Part shown: positions 8,986 through 17,768 of the stretch, one piece after another
Numbering within the stretch: position 1 is the first letter of the stretch
Layout: the number at the start of each line of letters is the position of its first letter
Origin: Collinsella tanakaei
Lineage (GTDB): Bacteria > Actinomycetota > Coriobacteriia > Coriobacteriales > Coriobacteriaceae
Reading direction: 5' to 3'
Length of the DNA: 64,000 bases
Assembly: GCF_016902615.1 (NCBI RefSeq)
Contig: NZ_JACJMB010000003.1
Location: 1-64,000, forward strand
Translations under genes and position numbers: made by a program
Notes under the pieces: generated by a model
Seen by the model: only the letters and a program-made list of their open reading frames with translations
The model's database searches: none
Told to the model about the DNA's origin: nothing

Positions 8986-9573
8986 ATGATTCTCGCTTCG
9001 CAATCGCCCCGCCGCATCGAGCTCATGCGCGAGGCGGGCTACGATTTCCGCGTTATCCCTGCCGATATCGATGAGACGCCACGGGACGGTGAGGGACCGA
9101 TCGAGCTCGTGGGCAGGCTGGCCCGCGCCAAGGCGCTCGCCGTCGCGAACCAGCACGGCGAGGCCGGCGAGCTCGTGGTGGCGGCCGACACCATCGTCGC
9201 CCATGACGATGAGGTGCTCGGCAAGCCCCGCGACGCCGCAGACGCACGCCGCATGCTGCGCGAGCTCTCCGGCCGTACGCACCAGGTGGCGACGGGCGTC
9301 TGCCTGACCATCGCAGGCGAGGACGCCACCCGCGCCGTCTCGTTCGTCGACGTCACCGACGTCACGTTCTACCCGCTCGCCGATGCGAAAATCGATGCCT
9401 ATGTGGCGAGCGGAGAGCCGCTCGACAAGGCGGGCGCCTACGGCATCCAGGGCGTCGGCGGCCGCATGCTCGTCAAAAAGATCGACGGAGACTTCTACAC
9501 CGTCGTCGGCCTGCCGATCGCCCGCGTCGCGCGCGCCATCGAGGAGCTCGAGCGAACCCGCACCGCACACTAG
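8986..9573 (+). CDS. maf: Maf family nucleotide pyrophosphatase
   Basis: Hydrolyses non-canonical or modified nucleoside triphosphates to monophosphates (a house-cleaning role) and was first named as a septum-formation inhibitor. The 195 residues start MILASQSPRRIELM with the SQSPRR substrate loop, then AADTIV, LGKPRD, GRTHQVATGV and KAGAYGIQG, all standard Maf blocks. The ATG at 8986 lies 11 bases after the DJ-1-like gene. The next gene begins 41 bases downstream. The name rests on family only. Confidence 0.94.
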   Translation: MILASQSPRRIELMREAGYDFRVIPADIDETPRDGEGPIELVGRLARAKALAVANQHGEAGELVVAADTIVAHDDEVLGKPRDAADARRMLRELSGRTHQVATGVCLTIAGEDATRAVSFVDVTDVTFYPLADAKIDAYVASGEPLDKAGAYGIQGVGGRMLVKKIDGDFYTVVGLPIARVARAIEELERTRTAH

Positions 9574-9614
9574 CGGAGACCGTCACCATCCATCGTCATC
9601 CGAAGGGACCAACC

Positions 9615-10613
9615 ATGCCCTCACGTCTCACCCCTATCCCCACGACCGAGCTTACCGATTTCCGTTTCGGCCACTGGACCGACCGCGCAGGCGCCACCGG
9701 CTGCACGGTCATCGTCGCGCCCGCAGGTGCCGCCGCAGGCGTCGACGTGCGCGGCGGCGCGCCCGCATCGCGCGAGACCGACCTGCTGCGCCCCGAGAAC
9801 ACCGTCGACGCCATCCACGCCGTCTGCCTGTCCGGCGGCTCGGCCTTCGGCCTTGAGGCCGCCTCCGGCGTCGCCCGCGAGCTCGAGGCCCGCGGCATCG
9901 GTCTCGACGTGGGGCCCACCGTCGTACCCATCGTGTGCTCCAGTTGCCTGTTCGACCTCGCCTTCGGCGACGCGCACGCCCGGCCGGGCGTGGAGGCGGG
10001 CATCGCCGCCACCCGCACCGCGCTGGACGAAGAGTCCGCGCCGCTCGCCGAGGGCACCGTGGGCGCGGGCACCGGCGCCACTGTGGGCAAGCTGACAGGG
10101 GCCGAAACCGCCATGAAAGGCGGTCTCGGCGCACGCGCCCTAGCGCTCGGCGGCCTCAAGGTCGCAGCGATATCCGCCGTCAACGCCTGCGGCAACGTCG
10201 TCGACCCCGCGACGGGAGCGGTAATCGCCGGCATGCGCAGCGAGCCCGACGCGTACACCATCGTGAGCATGGAGGACGCCATGATCGCCAGCGCGGACAC
10301 CATGGCCATGCCGCTCGACCGCACCAACACGACCATCTCCTGCATCGTCACGAACGCGCGGCTCACGAAGGCGCAGGCGACCAAGGTCGCCCAGATGGCG
10401 GCAGACGCCTACGCCCACACCATCCGCCCCACCCACACCACGAACGACGGCGACACAATCTATGTCATGGCCTCCGGCACGGCAGAGAGCGACTACCCGC
10501 TCGATCTGGTGGGCCTGGTGGCGACGCGCGCGCTTGAAGCGGCCATCTGCGAGGGATGTCGTGCCGCAGACGGAATTTGCGGCCTTCCCGCATACAGGGA
10601 CCTTGCGCACTAG
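9615..10613 (+). CDS. P1 family (DmpA/NylC-type) peptidase
   Basis: An N-terminal-nucleophile hydrolase of the P1 family (L-aminopeptidase/D-esterase, DmpA, beta-aminopeptidase, NylC). The 332 residues carry DFRFGHWTD, CLSGGSAFGLEAASGV, GTVGAGTGATVGK and DRTNTTISCIVTN. By analogy with NylC, autocleavage would fall between Asn238 and Thr239, freeing the catalytic threonine. No signal peptide is visible, so it is probably cytoplasmic. AAGGGA lies upstream of the ATG. The natural substrate is not known; N-terminal D- or beta-amino acid peptides or esters are usual test substrates for the family. Confidence 0.9.
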   Translation: MPSRLTPIPTTELTDFRFGHWTDRAGATGCTVIVAPAGAAAGVDVRGGAPASRETDLLRPENTVDAIHAVCLSGGSAFGLEAASGVARELEARGIGLDVGPTVVPIVCSSCLFDLAFGDAHARPGVEAGIAATRTALDEESAPLAEGTVGAGTGATVGKLTGAETAMKGGLGARALALGGLKVAAISAVNACGNVVDPATGAVIAGMRSEPDAYTIVSMEDAMIASADTMAMPLDRTNTTISCIVTNARLTKAQATKVAQMAADAYAHTIRPTHTTNDGDTIYVMASGTAESDYPLDLVGLVATRALEAAICEGCRAADGICGLPAYRDLAH

Positions 10614-10638
10614 GCTAGTATTTCACGAGGTATAAGCT

Positions 10639-10680
10639 GCCCGCCGGTATCGCGGTATGCGTGCCGGCGGGCGTTCTATT
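10639..10680 (+). terminator. Terminator after the P1 peptidase gene
   Basis: GCCCGCCGG (10639-10647) pairs with CCGGCGGGC (10664-10672), followed by GTTCTATT. The T-run is weak, so some read-through into the permease gene is possible. Confidence 0.6.
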
Positions 10681-10705
10681 CATCCTCGTTCATAGGAGCC
10701 CTCCC

Positions 10706-12172
10706 ATGGATTCCGGAACCCCTGAGACCGCATCCGCCGCGACCCCGAGCTCCAAGCGGGGCATCGGCCTGTTCGGCCTGATCGCCCTCGTCGTGAGCTC
10801 GTCGATCGGTTCGGGAATCTTCGCCCTCTCGACCGACATCTCCGCCGCAGCGGCGCCCGGCCCCGCGCTCATCGCCTGGTTCATCAGCGGCATCGGCTTC
10901 ATGGCGCTCGCCACCTCCTTCGGCCGTCTCTCCCTCGTACGGCCGGACCTCAACGGCATCGTCGCCTATGCGAAGGAGGGCTTCGGCCCGTTCGCCGGGT
11001 TCGTGTCGGGCTGGGGCTACTGGCTTTCCATCTGGATCGGCAACGTGGCGTTCGGCGTCATGCTGACCACCGCCATCGGCTACTTCTTCCCACCGTTTTC
11101 CGGCGGGCTCACCATCGGCTCCGTCGCGTTCATCTCGGTGCTCAACTGGGTCATCGTGGCGGTGGTGAACCACGGCGTCGAGGAGGCGTCCATCCTGAAC
11201 GCCATCGTCATGACGTGCAAGCTCGTCCCCATCTTCATCTTCATCGCCACGATGCTGCTCGTGTTCGACCTCGGCGTATTCACCGCCGACTTCTGGGGCA
11301 ACCTCGCCAACAACCTGGGCGGCGCGAGCGCCCCGGGCAGCGTGGGCACCCAGATCGTCAACTGCTTCATGGTCATGATGTGGGTGTTCGTGGGCATGGA
11401 GGGCGCGAGCGTCCTCGGGCACCGCGCCCGCAACAAGGGCGACGTCAGCCGCGCGACGATCCTCGGCTGCATGGCGCTCGTGATCATCTACATCGCCGCG
11501 TCGATCCTGCCCTACGGGTACCTGTCGCGCGAGGAGCTCATGACCATCGGGTCGCCGTCGATGCCCTACATCTTCCAGCACGTCGTGGGCCCCTGGGGCG
11601 GTGCGTTCATCTCCGCCGGCCTCATCATCTCGATCTTCGGCGCCTGGCTCTCCTACACCATCCTCGCCTCCGAGGCGATGCACGAGATGGCCCGCATGGA
11701 GCTTCTGCCCCGCACCTTCGCGAAGCTGAACACCTACAGCGCGCCGACGTCGTGCCTCATCGCCACCGGGGCCATGATCCAGCTGCTCTCCATCGTGATG
11801 CTGCTCTCCGAGGAGGCCTACCAGTTCGCCTACTCGCTGTGCACCGCGGCGATCGTCATCGCATGGGGTCTGGCCGCCGCCTATATGGTGCGCTACGCCT
11901 GGCCGCGGCGCCACGAGGGGATGATGGGGTCGTTGGTGCTGGGCGCCTTCGCCACGGCCTTCCTCGTCATCGCCATCACGCTATCGGGCCTCCACCAGCT
12001 CATGCTCTGCTGCATCGCGTTCGTGCCCGGCATCCTGTTCTACATCCGCGCGCGCCATGAGTACGGCGAGGCAACCGTCCTCAGCGGCCGCGAGAAGGTC
12101 CTCGCCGCCGTGATCATCGTCGCCGCCATCGCCGCGATCGCCATGCTCGCCGCGGGCGTCATCACGATCTAG
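10706..12172 (+). CDS. APC superfamily amino acid permease/antiporter
   Basis: An integral membrane transporter of 488 residues with about twelve or more predicted hydrophobic helices. Helix 1 carries SSSIGSGIFALS, the glycine-rich unwound motif of the APC fold that binds the amino acid backbone. YLSREELMTIGSP and YTILASEAMHEMARMELLP resemble the basic amino acid/polyamine antiporter branch (ArcD- and LysP-like). The ATG at 10706 has ATAGGAG upstream. An arginine/ornithine exchange role would complement arcA and argF 8 kb away, but that link is inferred and other substrates are possible. It faces hydF convergently. Confidence 0.85.
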   Translation: MDSGTPETASAATPSSKRGIGLFGLIALVVSSSIGSGIFALSTDISAAAAPGPALIAWFISGIGFMALATSFGRLSLVRPDLNGIVAYAKEGFGPFAGFVSGWGYWLSIWIGNVAFGVMLTTAIGYFFPPFSGGLTIGSVAFISVLNWVIVAVVNHGVEEASILNAIVMTCKLVPIFIFIATMLLVFDLGVFTADFWGNLANNLGGASAPGSVGTQIVNCFMVMMWVFVGMEGASVLGHRARNKGDVSRATILGCMALVIIYIAASILPYGYLSREELMTIGSPSMPYIFQHVVGPWGGAFISAGLIISIFGAWLSYTILASEAMHEMARMELLPRTFAKLNTYSAPTSCLIATGAMIQLLSIVMLLSEEAYQFAYSLCTAAIVIAWGLAAAYMVRYAWPRRHEGMMGSLVLGAFATAFLVIAITLSGLHQLMLCCIAFVPGILFYIRARHEYGEATVLSGREKVLAAVIIVAAIAAIAMLAAGVITI

Positions 12173-12339
12173 AAACCGCTGGCCGCACGTCTTCGTTGCC
12201 GGGAATGCGGAAAGCTCTGCGAGCGCAAGCGAAAGGCGCACCGCGGCGCCACGCCGGCCCACCATGCGGTAAGCAGGCGCCTCGGCACGGCGGCATCGGG
12301 TGCCGCACCGAAGCGCGACCGCGCGCCCTCACGCGGCAC
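12173..12339. other. Convergent gap between the permease and hydF
   Basis: GC-rich, with only short stems such as GCGGCA/TGCCGC around 12289-12305. Unlike several other convergent junctions in the window, it has no long inverted repeat. Confidence 0.3.
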
Positions 12340-13581
12340 CTACCTGTCGCCGTCGAGTGCGGAAAGCGCCGCGGGGATCGGCGCGAGGCTTCGGCGCAAG
12401 ATGCCGTGCATGTGCGCGATCGCGACCCCGTAGTTCGTCATGGGCACACCCGCCTCGGCAGCTGTAGCCTGGCGGCTGCGCATCTCGCGCGCGTTGAGCA
12501 TGCAGCCGCCGCAATGGATGACAGCCGCGTATCCGGACAGGTCGCAGGGAAACTCCACGCCGCTCGTGAACGAGAACTCGAGGTCAGCCCCCGTGTGCTC
12601 GGCGAGCCAATGCGGAATCTTCACCGTACCGATATCGCCGCACTGGCGATGATGCGTGCAGCCCTCGCTGATGAGCACGCGGTCTCCGTCGCGCAGGCCA
12701 TCGAGCGCCGCCGCGCCGCGCACCGCCTCGATAAGGTCCGCCTTGTAGCGCAGCATGAGGATGGAAAACGACGTGAGCGGCACGCTTTCGGGCACGATAC
12801 GCGCCACCTGGCCGAACACCTGCGAGTCGGTCACCACGAGCGCGGGCGGCGCCTGGAGCGCCCGAAGCGCGCCGGCGAGCTCGGTCTCGCGGCAGACCAC
12901 GGGCACGCATCCCCCGTCGAGCAGGTCGCGGATGGTCATCTGCTGCGGCATGATCAGGCGGCCCTTGGGCGCCGAGGCATCGATCGGACATACGAGCACG
13001 ACGGTGCTGCCGGGCTCCACCAGGTCGGCGACCACGCGTCGCGGGCGCGCATCGGGCGCGGCAAGGCCGGCCAGGCGCTCCTTCAGCTCATGGACCCCCT
13101 TGCCGGTGCGCGCGCTGACGGACAGCGCATGGCTCGCGATATTCGGATCGGCTCCGTAGAGCTCCGTCAACATGCGCGTCGCGCCCGCATCGTCGCACTT
13201 GTTCCACGCGATGAGATAAGGCACCTGCCGCACGGAGAACTCGCCGATCAGCCCGCGGTCCGCTTCGCTCAGACCGCGCGTGCCATCGACCACGAGCACC
13301 GCGATGTCGCAGCTCGCGAGCATGCGGCGCGCACGCTCGACGCGTTTGACGCCGAGCTCCCCCTCATCGTCGATACCGGGCGTGTCGATAATCACGACCG
13401 GGCCCATCGGTAACAGCTCCATGGCCTTTTTGACCGGGTCGGTCGTCGTACCGCGCACATCGGACACGACGGCGAGCTCCTGGCCGGTGACGGCGTTCAC
13501 CACGCTCGACTTGCCGGCGTTGCGCACGCCGAAAAACCCGATATGGACGCGCTCGCCCGAGGCGGTATCGTTCAGACTCAT
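12340..13581 (-). CDS. hydF: [FeFe]-hydrogenase maturation GTPase HydF
   Basis: The scaffold on which the di-iron subcluster of [FeFe]-hydrogenase is assembled before delivery to the apo-enzyme. The 413 residues show the GTPase P-loop GVRNAGKSS (18-26), DTPGIDDEGE and NKCD. The C-terminal part holds the cluster motif, a Cys in SEGCTHH plus HCGGC. I chose the ATG at 13581 (GGAAGGGG upstream) over an upstream in-frame ATG. It is the last gene of the regulator-hydE-hydG-hydF operon, about 130 bases after hydG. No hydrogenase structural gene is in the window, so it must lie elsewhere. Confidence 0.95.
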   Translation of the reverse strand: MSLNDTASGERVHIGFFGVRNAGKSSVVNAVTGQELAVVSDVRGTTTDPVKKAMELLPMGPVVIIDTPGIDDEGELGVKRVERARRMLASCDIAVLVVDGTRGLSEADRGLIGEFSVRQVPYLIAWNKCDDAGATRMLTELYGADPNIASHALSVSARTGKGVHELKERLAGLAAPDARPRRVVADLVEPGSTVVLVCPIDASAPKGRLIMPQQMTIRDLLDGGCVPVVCRETELAGALRALQAPPALVVTDSQVFGQVARIVPESVPLTSFSILMLRYKADLIEAVRGAAALDGLRDGDRVLISEGCTHHRQCGDIGTVKIPHWLAEHTGADLEFSFTSGVEFPCDLSGYAAVIHCGGCMLNAREMRSRQATAAEAGVPMTNYGVAIAHMHGILRRSLAPIPAALSALDGDR

Positions 13582-13712
13582 GGTATGGCCCCTTCCGCGT
13601 CTCGACACGCAGCCGCCGTGCCGCCCCTCGTTTGCGAGCAGGCGACGCGGCGATATCGATTGAATCAGCCCCCTGTCATGATTATGACACTAAGGAGACT
13701 ACATTTGTCGTG

Positions 13713-15161
13713 CTAAAAGCGAAAATCGCGGCGATTGGAGGTGCGGATGTCCGCGATGCGCTCCGTCGCGAGCGCGCGCGTCCGCTCCTTCGGGATGCGG
13801 GCGAGCTCGCGCTCGATAAGCGGCCAACCCACCTCGGCCGTGGCGGGCGAAGCGTAGTCGACCAGGTACTCGGCGAGCGTCATAAGGGCGTTCGGATGGC
13901 AGCAGTTCAGAATCTGGCCGCTCTTGCACAGGCTCATGAAGCGGTCGCCCGTGCGGCCCTCGCGATAGCACGCCGTGCAGAAGCTCGGGATATGGTCGAG
14001 CTGCATGAGCCAGCGGACCACCTCGTCAAGCGAGCGCTGGTCGGACACGTCAAACTGCTCGGAGTCGTGCGGGCGCACCTCCTCCTCGTAGCCGCCCACG
14101 CTCGTGCGCGAACCGCCCGAGATCTGCGAGATGCCGAGCTCGAGCGCCCGGGCGCGCACGGCCTCGTTCTCGCGCGTGGAGATGATCATGCCCGTGTAGG
14201 GCACCGCGATGCGGATGCAGGCGATGATCTTGGCGAAGGTGTCGTCGTCGATGCCGTTGTCAAACGCATCGGGGTCGATGTCGTCGGCGCGCTTCAGGCG
14301 CGGCACGCTGATGGTATGCGGGCCCACGCCATGCACCGCCTCGAGATGCTCGGCGTGCATGAGCAGGCCGGCGAACTCGTAGCGGTACTTCTCGAGGCCG
14401 AACAGCACGCCCAGGCCCACATCGTCGATGCCGCCGTCCATCGCGCGGTCCATCGCCTCGGTGTGGTAGTCGTAGTCGTGCTTGGGTCCGGTCGGGTGCA
14501 GCTCGAGGTAGCCCTTCTTGTCGTAGGTCTCCTGGAACAGGATGTAGGTGCCGATGCCCGCATCCTTCAGCATGCGGTACTCCTCCACCGTCGTGGCGGC
14601 GATGTTCACGTTCACGCGGCGGATAGCCCCGTTTTCGTGCTTGATGGAGTAGATGGTGTCGATGCACTCCAGGATGTACTCGATGGGGTTCATCTTGGGG
14701 TCCTCGCCCGCCTCGATGGCCAGGCGCTTGTGCCCCATGTCCTGCAGGGCGATGACCTCGCGGCGCACCTCGTCCTGGGTGAGCTTCTTGCGCGCGATGT
14801 GCTTGTTCTTGGCGTGATACGGGCAGTACGTGCAGCCGTTCACGCAATAGTTCGACAGGTAGAGCGGCGCGAACATCACGATGCGGTTGCCGTAGTAGGC
14901 GAGCTTGATCTGACGCGCAAGCTCGAAGATCCGCTCGTTCAGCTCGGGTATGTCGCACGCGAGCAGGACGGACGCCTCGCGGTGCGAAAGCCCCGCGCAG
15001 TGGTAGCCGCCGCCACGGCTGACCGGCTTCGCCTTTTCGAGCAGGTTCTCGATCAGCCGCCGGTTGCGCTTGTTCGCCTCGGCGTAGTCGAGGGTCTCGC
15101 GAATCTCCTCGTCGTTGATGAAGTCCTCGGCGAAGCGGGACCTCGGGTCATAGATCGCCAT
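13713..15161 (-). CDS. hydG: [FeFe]-hydrogenase maturation radical SAM tyrosine lyase HydG
   Basis: Cleaves tyrosine to make the CO and CN ligands of the hydrogenase H-cluster. The 482 residues carry the radical-SAM CxxxCxxC motif (YCVNGCTYC; Cys106, 110, 113). The C-terminal second-cluster region begins FCTACYREGRTGDRFMSLC. Its length and both motifs separate it from the thiazole synthase ThiH. It begins 62 bases after hydE ends. The chemistry is oxygen-sensitive and implies anaerobic life. Confidence 0.96.
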   Translation of the reverse strand: MAIYDPRSRFAEDFINDEEIRETLDYAEANKRNRRLIENLLEKAKPVSRGGGYHCAGLSHREASVLLACDIPELNERIFELARQIKLAYYGNRIVMFAPLYLSNYCVNGCTYCPYHAKNKHIARKKLTQDEVRREVIALQDMGHKRLAIEAGEDPKMNPIEYILECIDTIYSIKHENGAIRRVNVNIAATTVEEYRMLKDAGIGTYILFQETYDKKGYLELHPTGPKHDYDYHTEAMDRAMDGGIDDVGLGVLFGLEKYRYEFAGLLMHAEHLEAVHGVGPHTISVPRLKRADDIDPDAFDNGIDDDTFAKIIACIRIAVPYTGMIISTRENEAVRARALELGISQISGGSRTSVGGYEEEVRPHDSEQFDVSDQRSLDEVVRWLMQLDHIPSFCTACYREGRTGDRFMSLCKSGQILNCCHPNALMTLAEYLVDYASPATAEVGWPLIERELARIPKERTRALATERIADIRTSNRRDFRF

Positions 15162-15223
15162 ATGTTCCTCCCCTTCGCGGTCAGGCGGGTGCCTTTCCCC
15201 TCAGTTGCGAGCACGGGTCGCCC

Positions 15224-16336
15224 CTATGCTCGGGCTCGTTTCGGGTCACCGCGGGCGATAACGACGCGGTGCCCGATCTTCTCCATGCGCCGCCGCAACT
15301 CGGCGAGCCCCTCGGCTGCCTCGCTGCCGGCGCAGGCCTTATTATCGTACAGTTCGTATTTTTGTCGAACGTCGGCCGGCGAGAGGTTCGGCATCACGAC
15401 GTTCGCCCCGGACAGCATGGCGCGCTCGCGCCCGTGCGCATCGATCGTGCCGAGGGCGGTCGTCGCCGGCAGCAGCACCGCCGCGTCGATGAGGCGCACG
15501 AGGCTCAGCAGGTAGCATGTCTCCTCGAGCGCACCGGCGCGCCTGCGCGCAAACGGCGTCGCGTGATGCGGGATGAACGGACCGATACCCACCATGTCGG
15601 GCCCGAAGCCCTCGATGAACTTGAGGTCCTCCGCGAGCGCGGCGGCCGTCTGGTAGGGCGAGCCCACCATGAAGCCGCAGCCCACCTGGTAGCCGATCTC
15701 CTGCAAATCTCGCAGGCAGGCTATCCGATGCTCCCATGACATCTCGGATGGGTGCAGGCGCGCATAGTGGACGGGATCGGCCGTCTCGTGGCGCAGCAGA
15801 TAGCGGTCGGCGCCGGCGTCGAACAGCGCCTGATAGCTCGCGCGGCCCCGCTCTCCGAGCGACAGCGTGACCGCGCAATCGGGGTGCGCGCGCTTGATGG
15901 CGGAAACGGTATCGCACACGACCTCGTCGGTGAGCGCCGCATCCTCGCCGCCCTGGAGCACGAAGGTGCGAAAGCCCAGCGCATAGCCGACCTCGCATGA
16001 GGCGAGAATCTGCTCGCGGGTCAGCCGGTAGCGCTCCGCAGTCGCGTTCGAGCGGCGCAGGCCGCAATAGAGGCAGTCGTTCTTGCAGAAACTCGAGACC
16101 TCGATAAGCCCGCGGATGAAGACGTCGTCACCATAGACCGCGCGGCGCAGTGCAACGGCGCGCGCCGCCGCGAACGCTGCCACCCCAGGCGTGCGTCCGC
16201 GCACGAGTTCCTCGTATTCGCCGAGGTCAAGGGTATGCTCGCAGGCCAGTCGATCGATAAGCTCCCGCATGCGCGCGGGCACGGCGGCACCCTCGCCCGC
16301 GCCGGGCGCGCCCTCGCTACCCAACCTCACCGTCAT
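15224..16336 (-). CDS. hydE: [FeFe]-hydrogenase maturation radical SAM protein HydE
   Basis: A radical-SAM enzyme of the biotin-synthase-like group that works on the iron precursor made by HydG. The 370 residues carry FCKNDCLYCGLR (Cys84, 88, 91), LQGGEDA, the SAM-binding glycine-rich segment, and GIGPFIPHHATPF, typical of HydE. The start ATG at 16336 overlaps the end of the upstream regulator gene by 20 bases, which shows translational coupling. Confusion with BioB or PylB is possible from one motif alone, but the neighbours settle it. Confidence 0.95.
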   Translation of the reverse strand: MTVRLGSEGAPGAGEGAAVPARMRELIDRLACEHTLDLGEYEELVRGRTPGVAAFAAARAVALRRAVYGDDVFIRGLIEVSSFCKNDCLYCGLRRSNATAERYRLTREQILASCEVGYALGFRTFVLQGGEDAALTDEVVCDTVSAIKRAHPDCAVTLSLGERGRASYQALFDAGADRYLLRHETADPVHYARLHPSEMSWEHRIACLRDLQEIGYQVGCGFMVGSPYQTAAALAEDLKFIEGFGPDMVGIGPFIPHHATPFARRRAGALEETCYLLSLVRLIDAAVLLPATTALGTIDAHGRERAMLSGANVVMPNLSPADVRQKYELYDNKACAGSEAAEGLAELRRRMEKIGHRVVIARGDPKRARA

Positions 16337-16592
16337 CCTCTCCGATGACGTTCGAGTACAGCGTCTTCACGCTCACGCCGGAAAGCGATCCCACCTTGCC
16401 GGCGAGCGCCGACGTCACATCCTGCGGCGCGTCGAGCGCCACCGAGATCACGCTCACGCGACGCTGGCGATACGGCACGCCCATGCGCCCGATGATCCAC
16501 GTCCGATACTCGTGCAGAAGCTCGTTCAGCCCCTCCACCGCATCGGGGTTCTCGACGATGATGCCCATGATGGCGACACGTGTCTGAGCCAT
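16317..16592 (-). CDS. TM1266-type iron-only hydrogenase system regulator
   Basis: A small ACT/NikR-C-like ferredoxin-fold protein of 91 residues (MAQTRVAIMGIIVENPDAVEGLNELLHEY). It matches the family often found beside hydE/hydF/hydG and annotated as an iron-only hydrogenase system regulator. It has no DNA-binding domain of its own, so direct regulation is unproven. I chose the ATG at 16592 because AGAGGGGAG lies just upstream. It is first in the operon. Confidence 0.85.
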   Translation of the reverse strand: MAQTRVAIMGIIVENPDAVEGLNELLHEYRTWIIGRMGVPYRQRRVSVISVALDAPQDVTSALAGKVGSLSGVSVKTLYSNVIGEDDGEVG

Positions 16593-16646
16593 CTGATCTC
16601 CCCTCTCTTGCGGGGCGACGCCCGCCGCGCACGCCCCAGCGGTATG

Positions 16647-16682
16647 AAAACGGAGCGCTGCGCGCATGCGCACGGCGCTCCG
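16647..16682 (-). terminator. Terminator of the glf-glycosyltransferase operon
   Basis: CGGAGCGC (16651-16658) pairs with GCGCTCCG (16675-16682), with a second stem (TGCGC/GCGCA) inside. On the minus strand TTTTCATACC follows. It separates the glf operon from the hydrogenase maturation operon. Confidence 0.7.
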
Positions 16683-16721
16683 CAAACCTATCACACAGAT
16701 GCCCTCCCGGGGCCATCTGGC

Positions 16722-17768
16722 CTAGTTGAACTTGAAGATCTTGCTCGCCAGATGATAGGCGCCGACGGTGAACTTGTTGCCCACGCGAGTCGGCAGGTTC
16801 GTGCTCACACCGAGCACGCCGTAGCGCGCGTGGCGGTACATCCGCTCGTCGTAGGTCTTGAGGTCACGCCACAGGTCGCGAGTCCACACCTTCGCCTCGG
16901 GATTGTCCGAGAGCTTCGAGAACACCGTGCAGATCGTCATCATCATCGTGAAGTAATGCATCATGTAGGAGCGCAGGCGCGTCGGCTCGACCTCATCGTA
17001 GAGGTGGTAGGCCTCCATCATGATGCGCGTGATGCGGAACTGCTGGTCGAGCCGCTTGACCATGGTCTGCTCGTTCACGCTTTGGCCCTCGCGCCCGATG
17101 AAATAGCGGTAGAGGTCGATATCTGCGTAGTAGAGCGTCTTGCAGCGCGGCAGCGGCACGTACGCGTAGATGTTGTCGACGTAGAACGTGTGCGCGGGTA
17201 GCGGCAGGTCGGCCGCGCGCAGCACGTCGGTGCGGTAGCACAGGCTGTGCATAAGCAGGTTCTGGTCGGGCCGGAAGTGGCCGACCTCCTCCCACCCGAA
17301 GATCTTCTTGCGCGGCAGGGCGCTGCGGTAGCCGATCGTCTGATGGGTGCCCTCGTGGACCTTCTCGTACACGTAGTTCGAGATGAACAGGTCGACGCGC
17401 AACCCGCGCTCCTCGAACCCGCGCAGGATGGTGAGCATGGTCGAGAGCGCGGAGGCGTCGAGCCAGTCGTCGGAGTCGACGACCTTGTAGTAGGTGCCCT
17501 GGGCCTCACGCAGGCCGGAGAGGACGGCGATGCCGTGACCGCCGTTCTCCTGATGCACCGCGCGGATGATGCCCGGGTAGCGCGCCTCCCACTCGTCCGC
17601 CTTCGCCGGTGTCTCGTCGACGCTTCCGTCATCGACGATGATGATCTCGATGTCGGGCGCATAGCCCGACCCCTCGAGGATCGACGTGATGCAGTGGTCC
17701 ATGTCGGCCGCGGCGTTGTAGGACGGGATGCCGAACGTGACGACCTTGTGGGTCTCGTGGCTACGCAT
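16722..17768 (-). CDS. Family 2 glycosyltransferase
   Basis: A GT-A fold transferase of 348 residues. It shows VVTFGIPSYNAA at the N-terminus, the nucleotide-binding IIIVDDGSVDETP, and VDSDDWLD as the DxD metal-binding motif. No membrane helix is seen, so it probably works at the inner membrane face. The ATG at 17768 overlaps the glf stop by 8 bases, so the two are translationally coupled. That suggests it adds galactofuranose or another sugar to a surface glycan, but donor and acceptor cannot be read from the sequence. Confidence 0.87.
   Translation of the reverse strand: MRSHETHKVVTFGIPSYNAAADMDHCITSILEGSGYAPDIEIIIVDDGSVDETPAKADEWEARYPGIIRAVHQENGGHGIAVLSGLREAQGTYYKVVDSDDWLDASALSTMLTILRGFEERGLRVDLFISNYVYEKVHEGTHQTIGYRSALPRKKIFGWEEVGHFRPDQNLLMHSLCYRTDVLRAADLPLPAHTFYVDNIYAYVPLPRCKTLYYADIDLYRYFIGREGQSVNEQTMVKRLDQQFRITRIMMEAYHLYDEVEPTRLRSYMMHYFTMMMTICTVFSKLSDNPEAKVWTRDLWRDLKTYDERMYRHARYGVLGVSTNLPTRVGNKFTVGAYHLASKIFKFN

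Noticed and set aside
13632-15515. 627-codon plus-strand ORF over hydG
   Set aside because: Antisense of hydG with the usual Val/Leu/Asp/His bias; no ribosome site or motifs.
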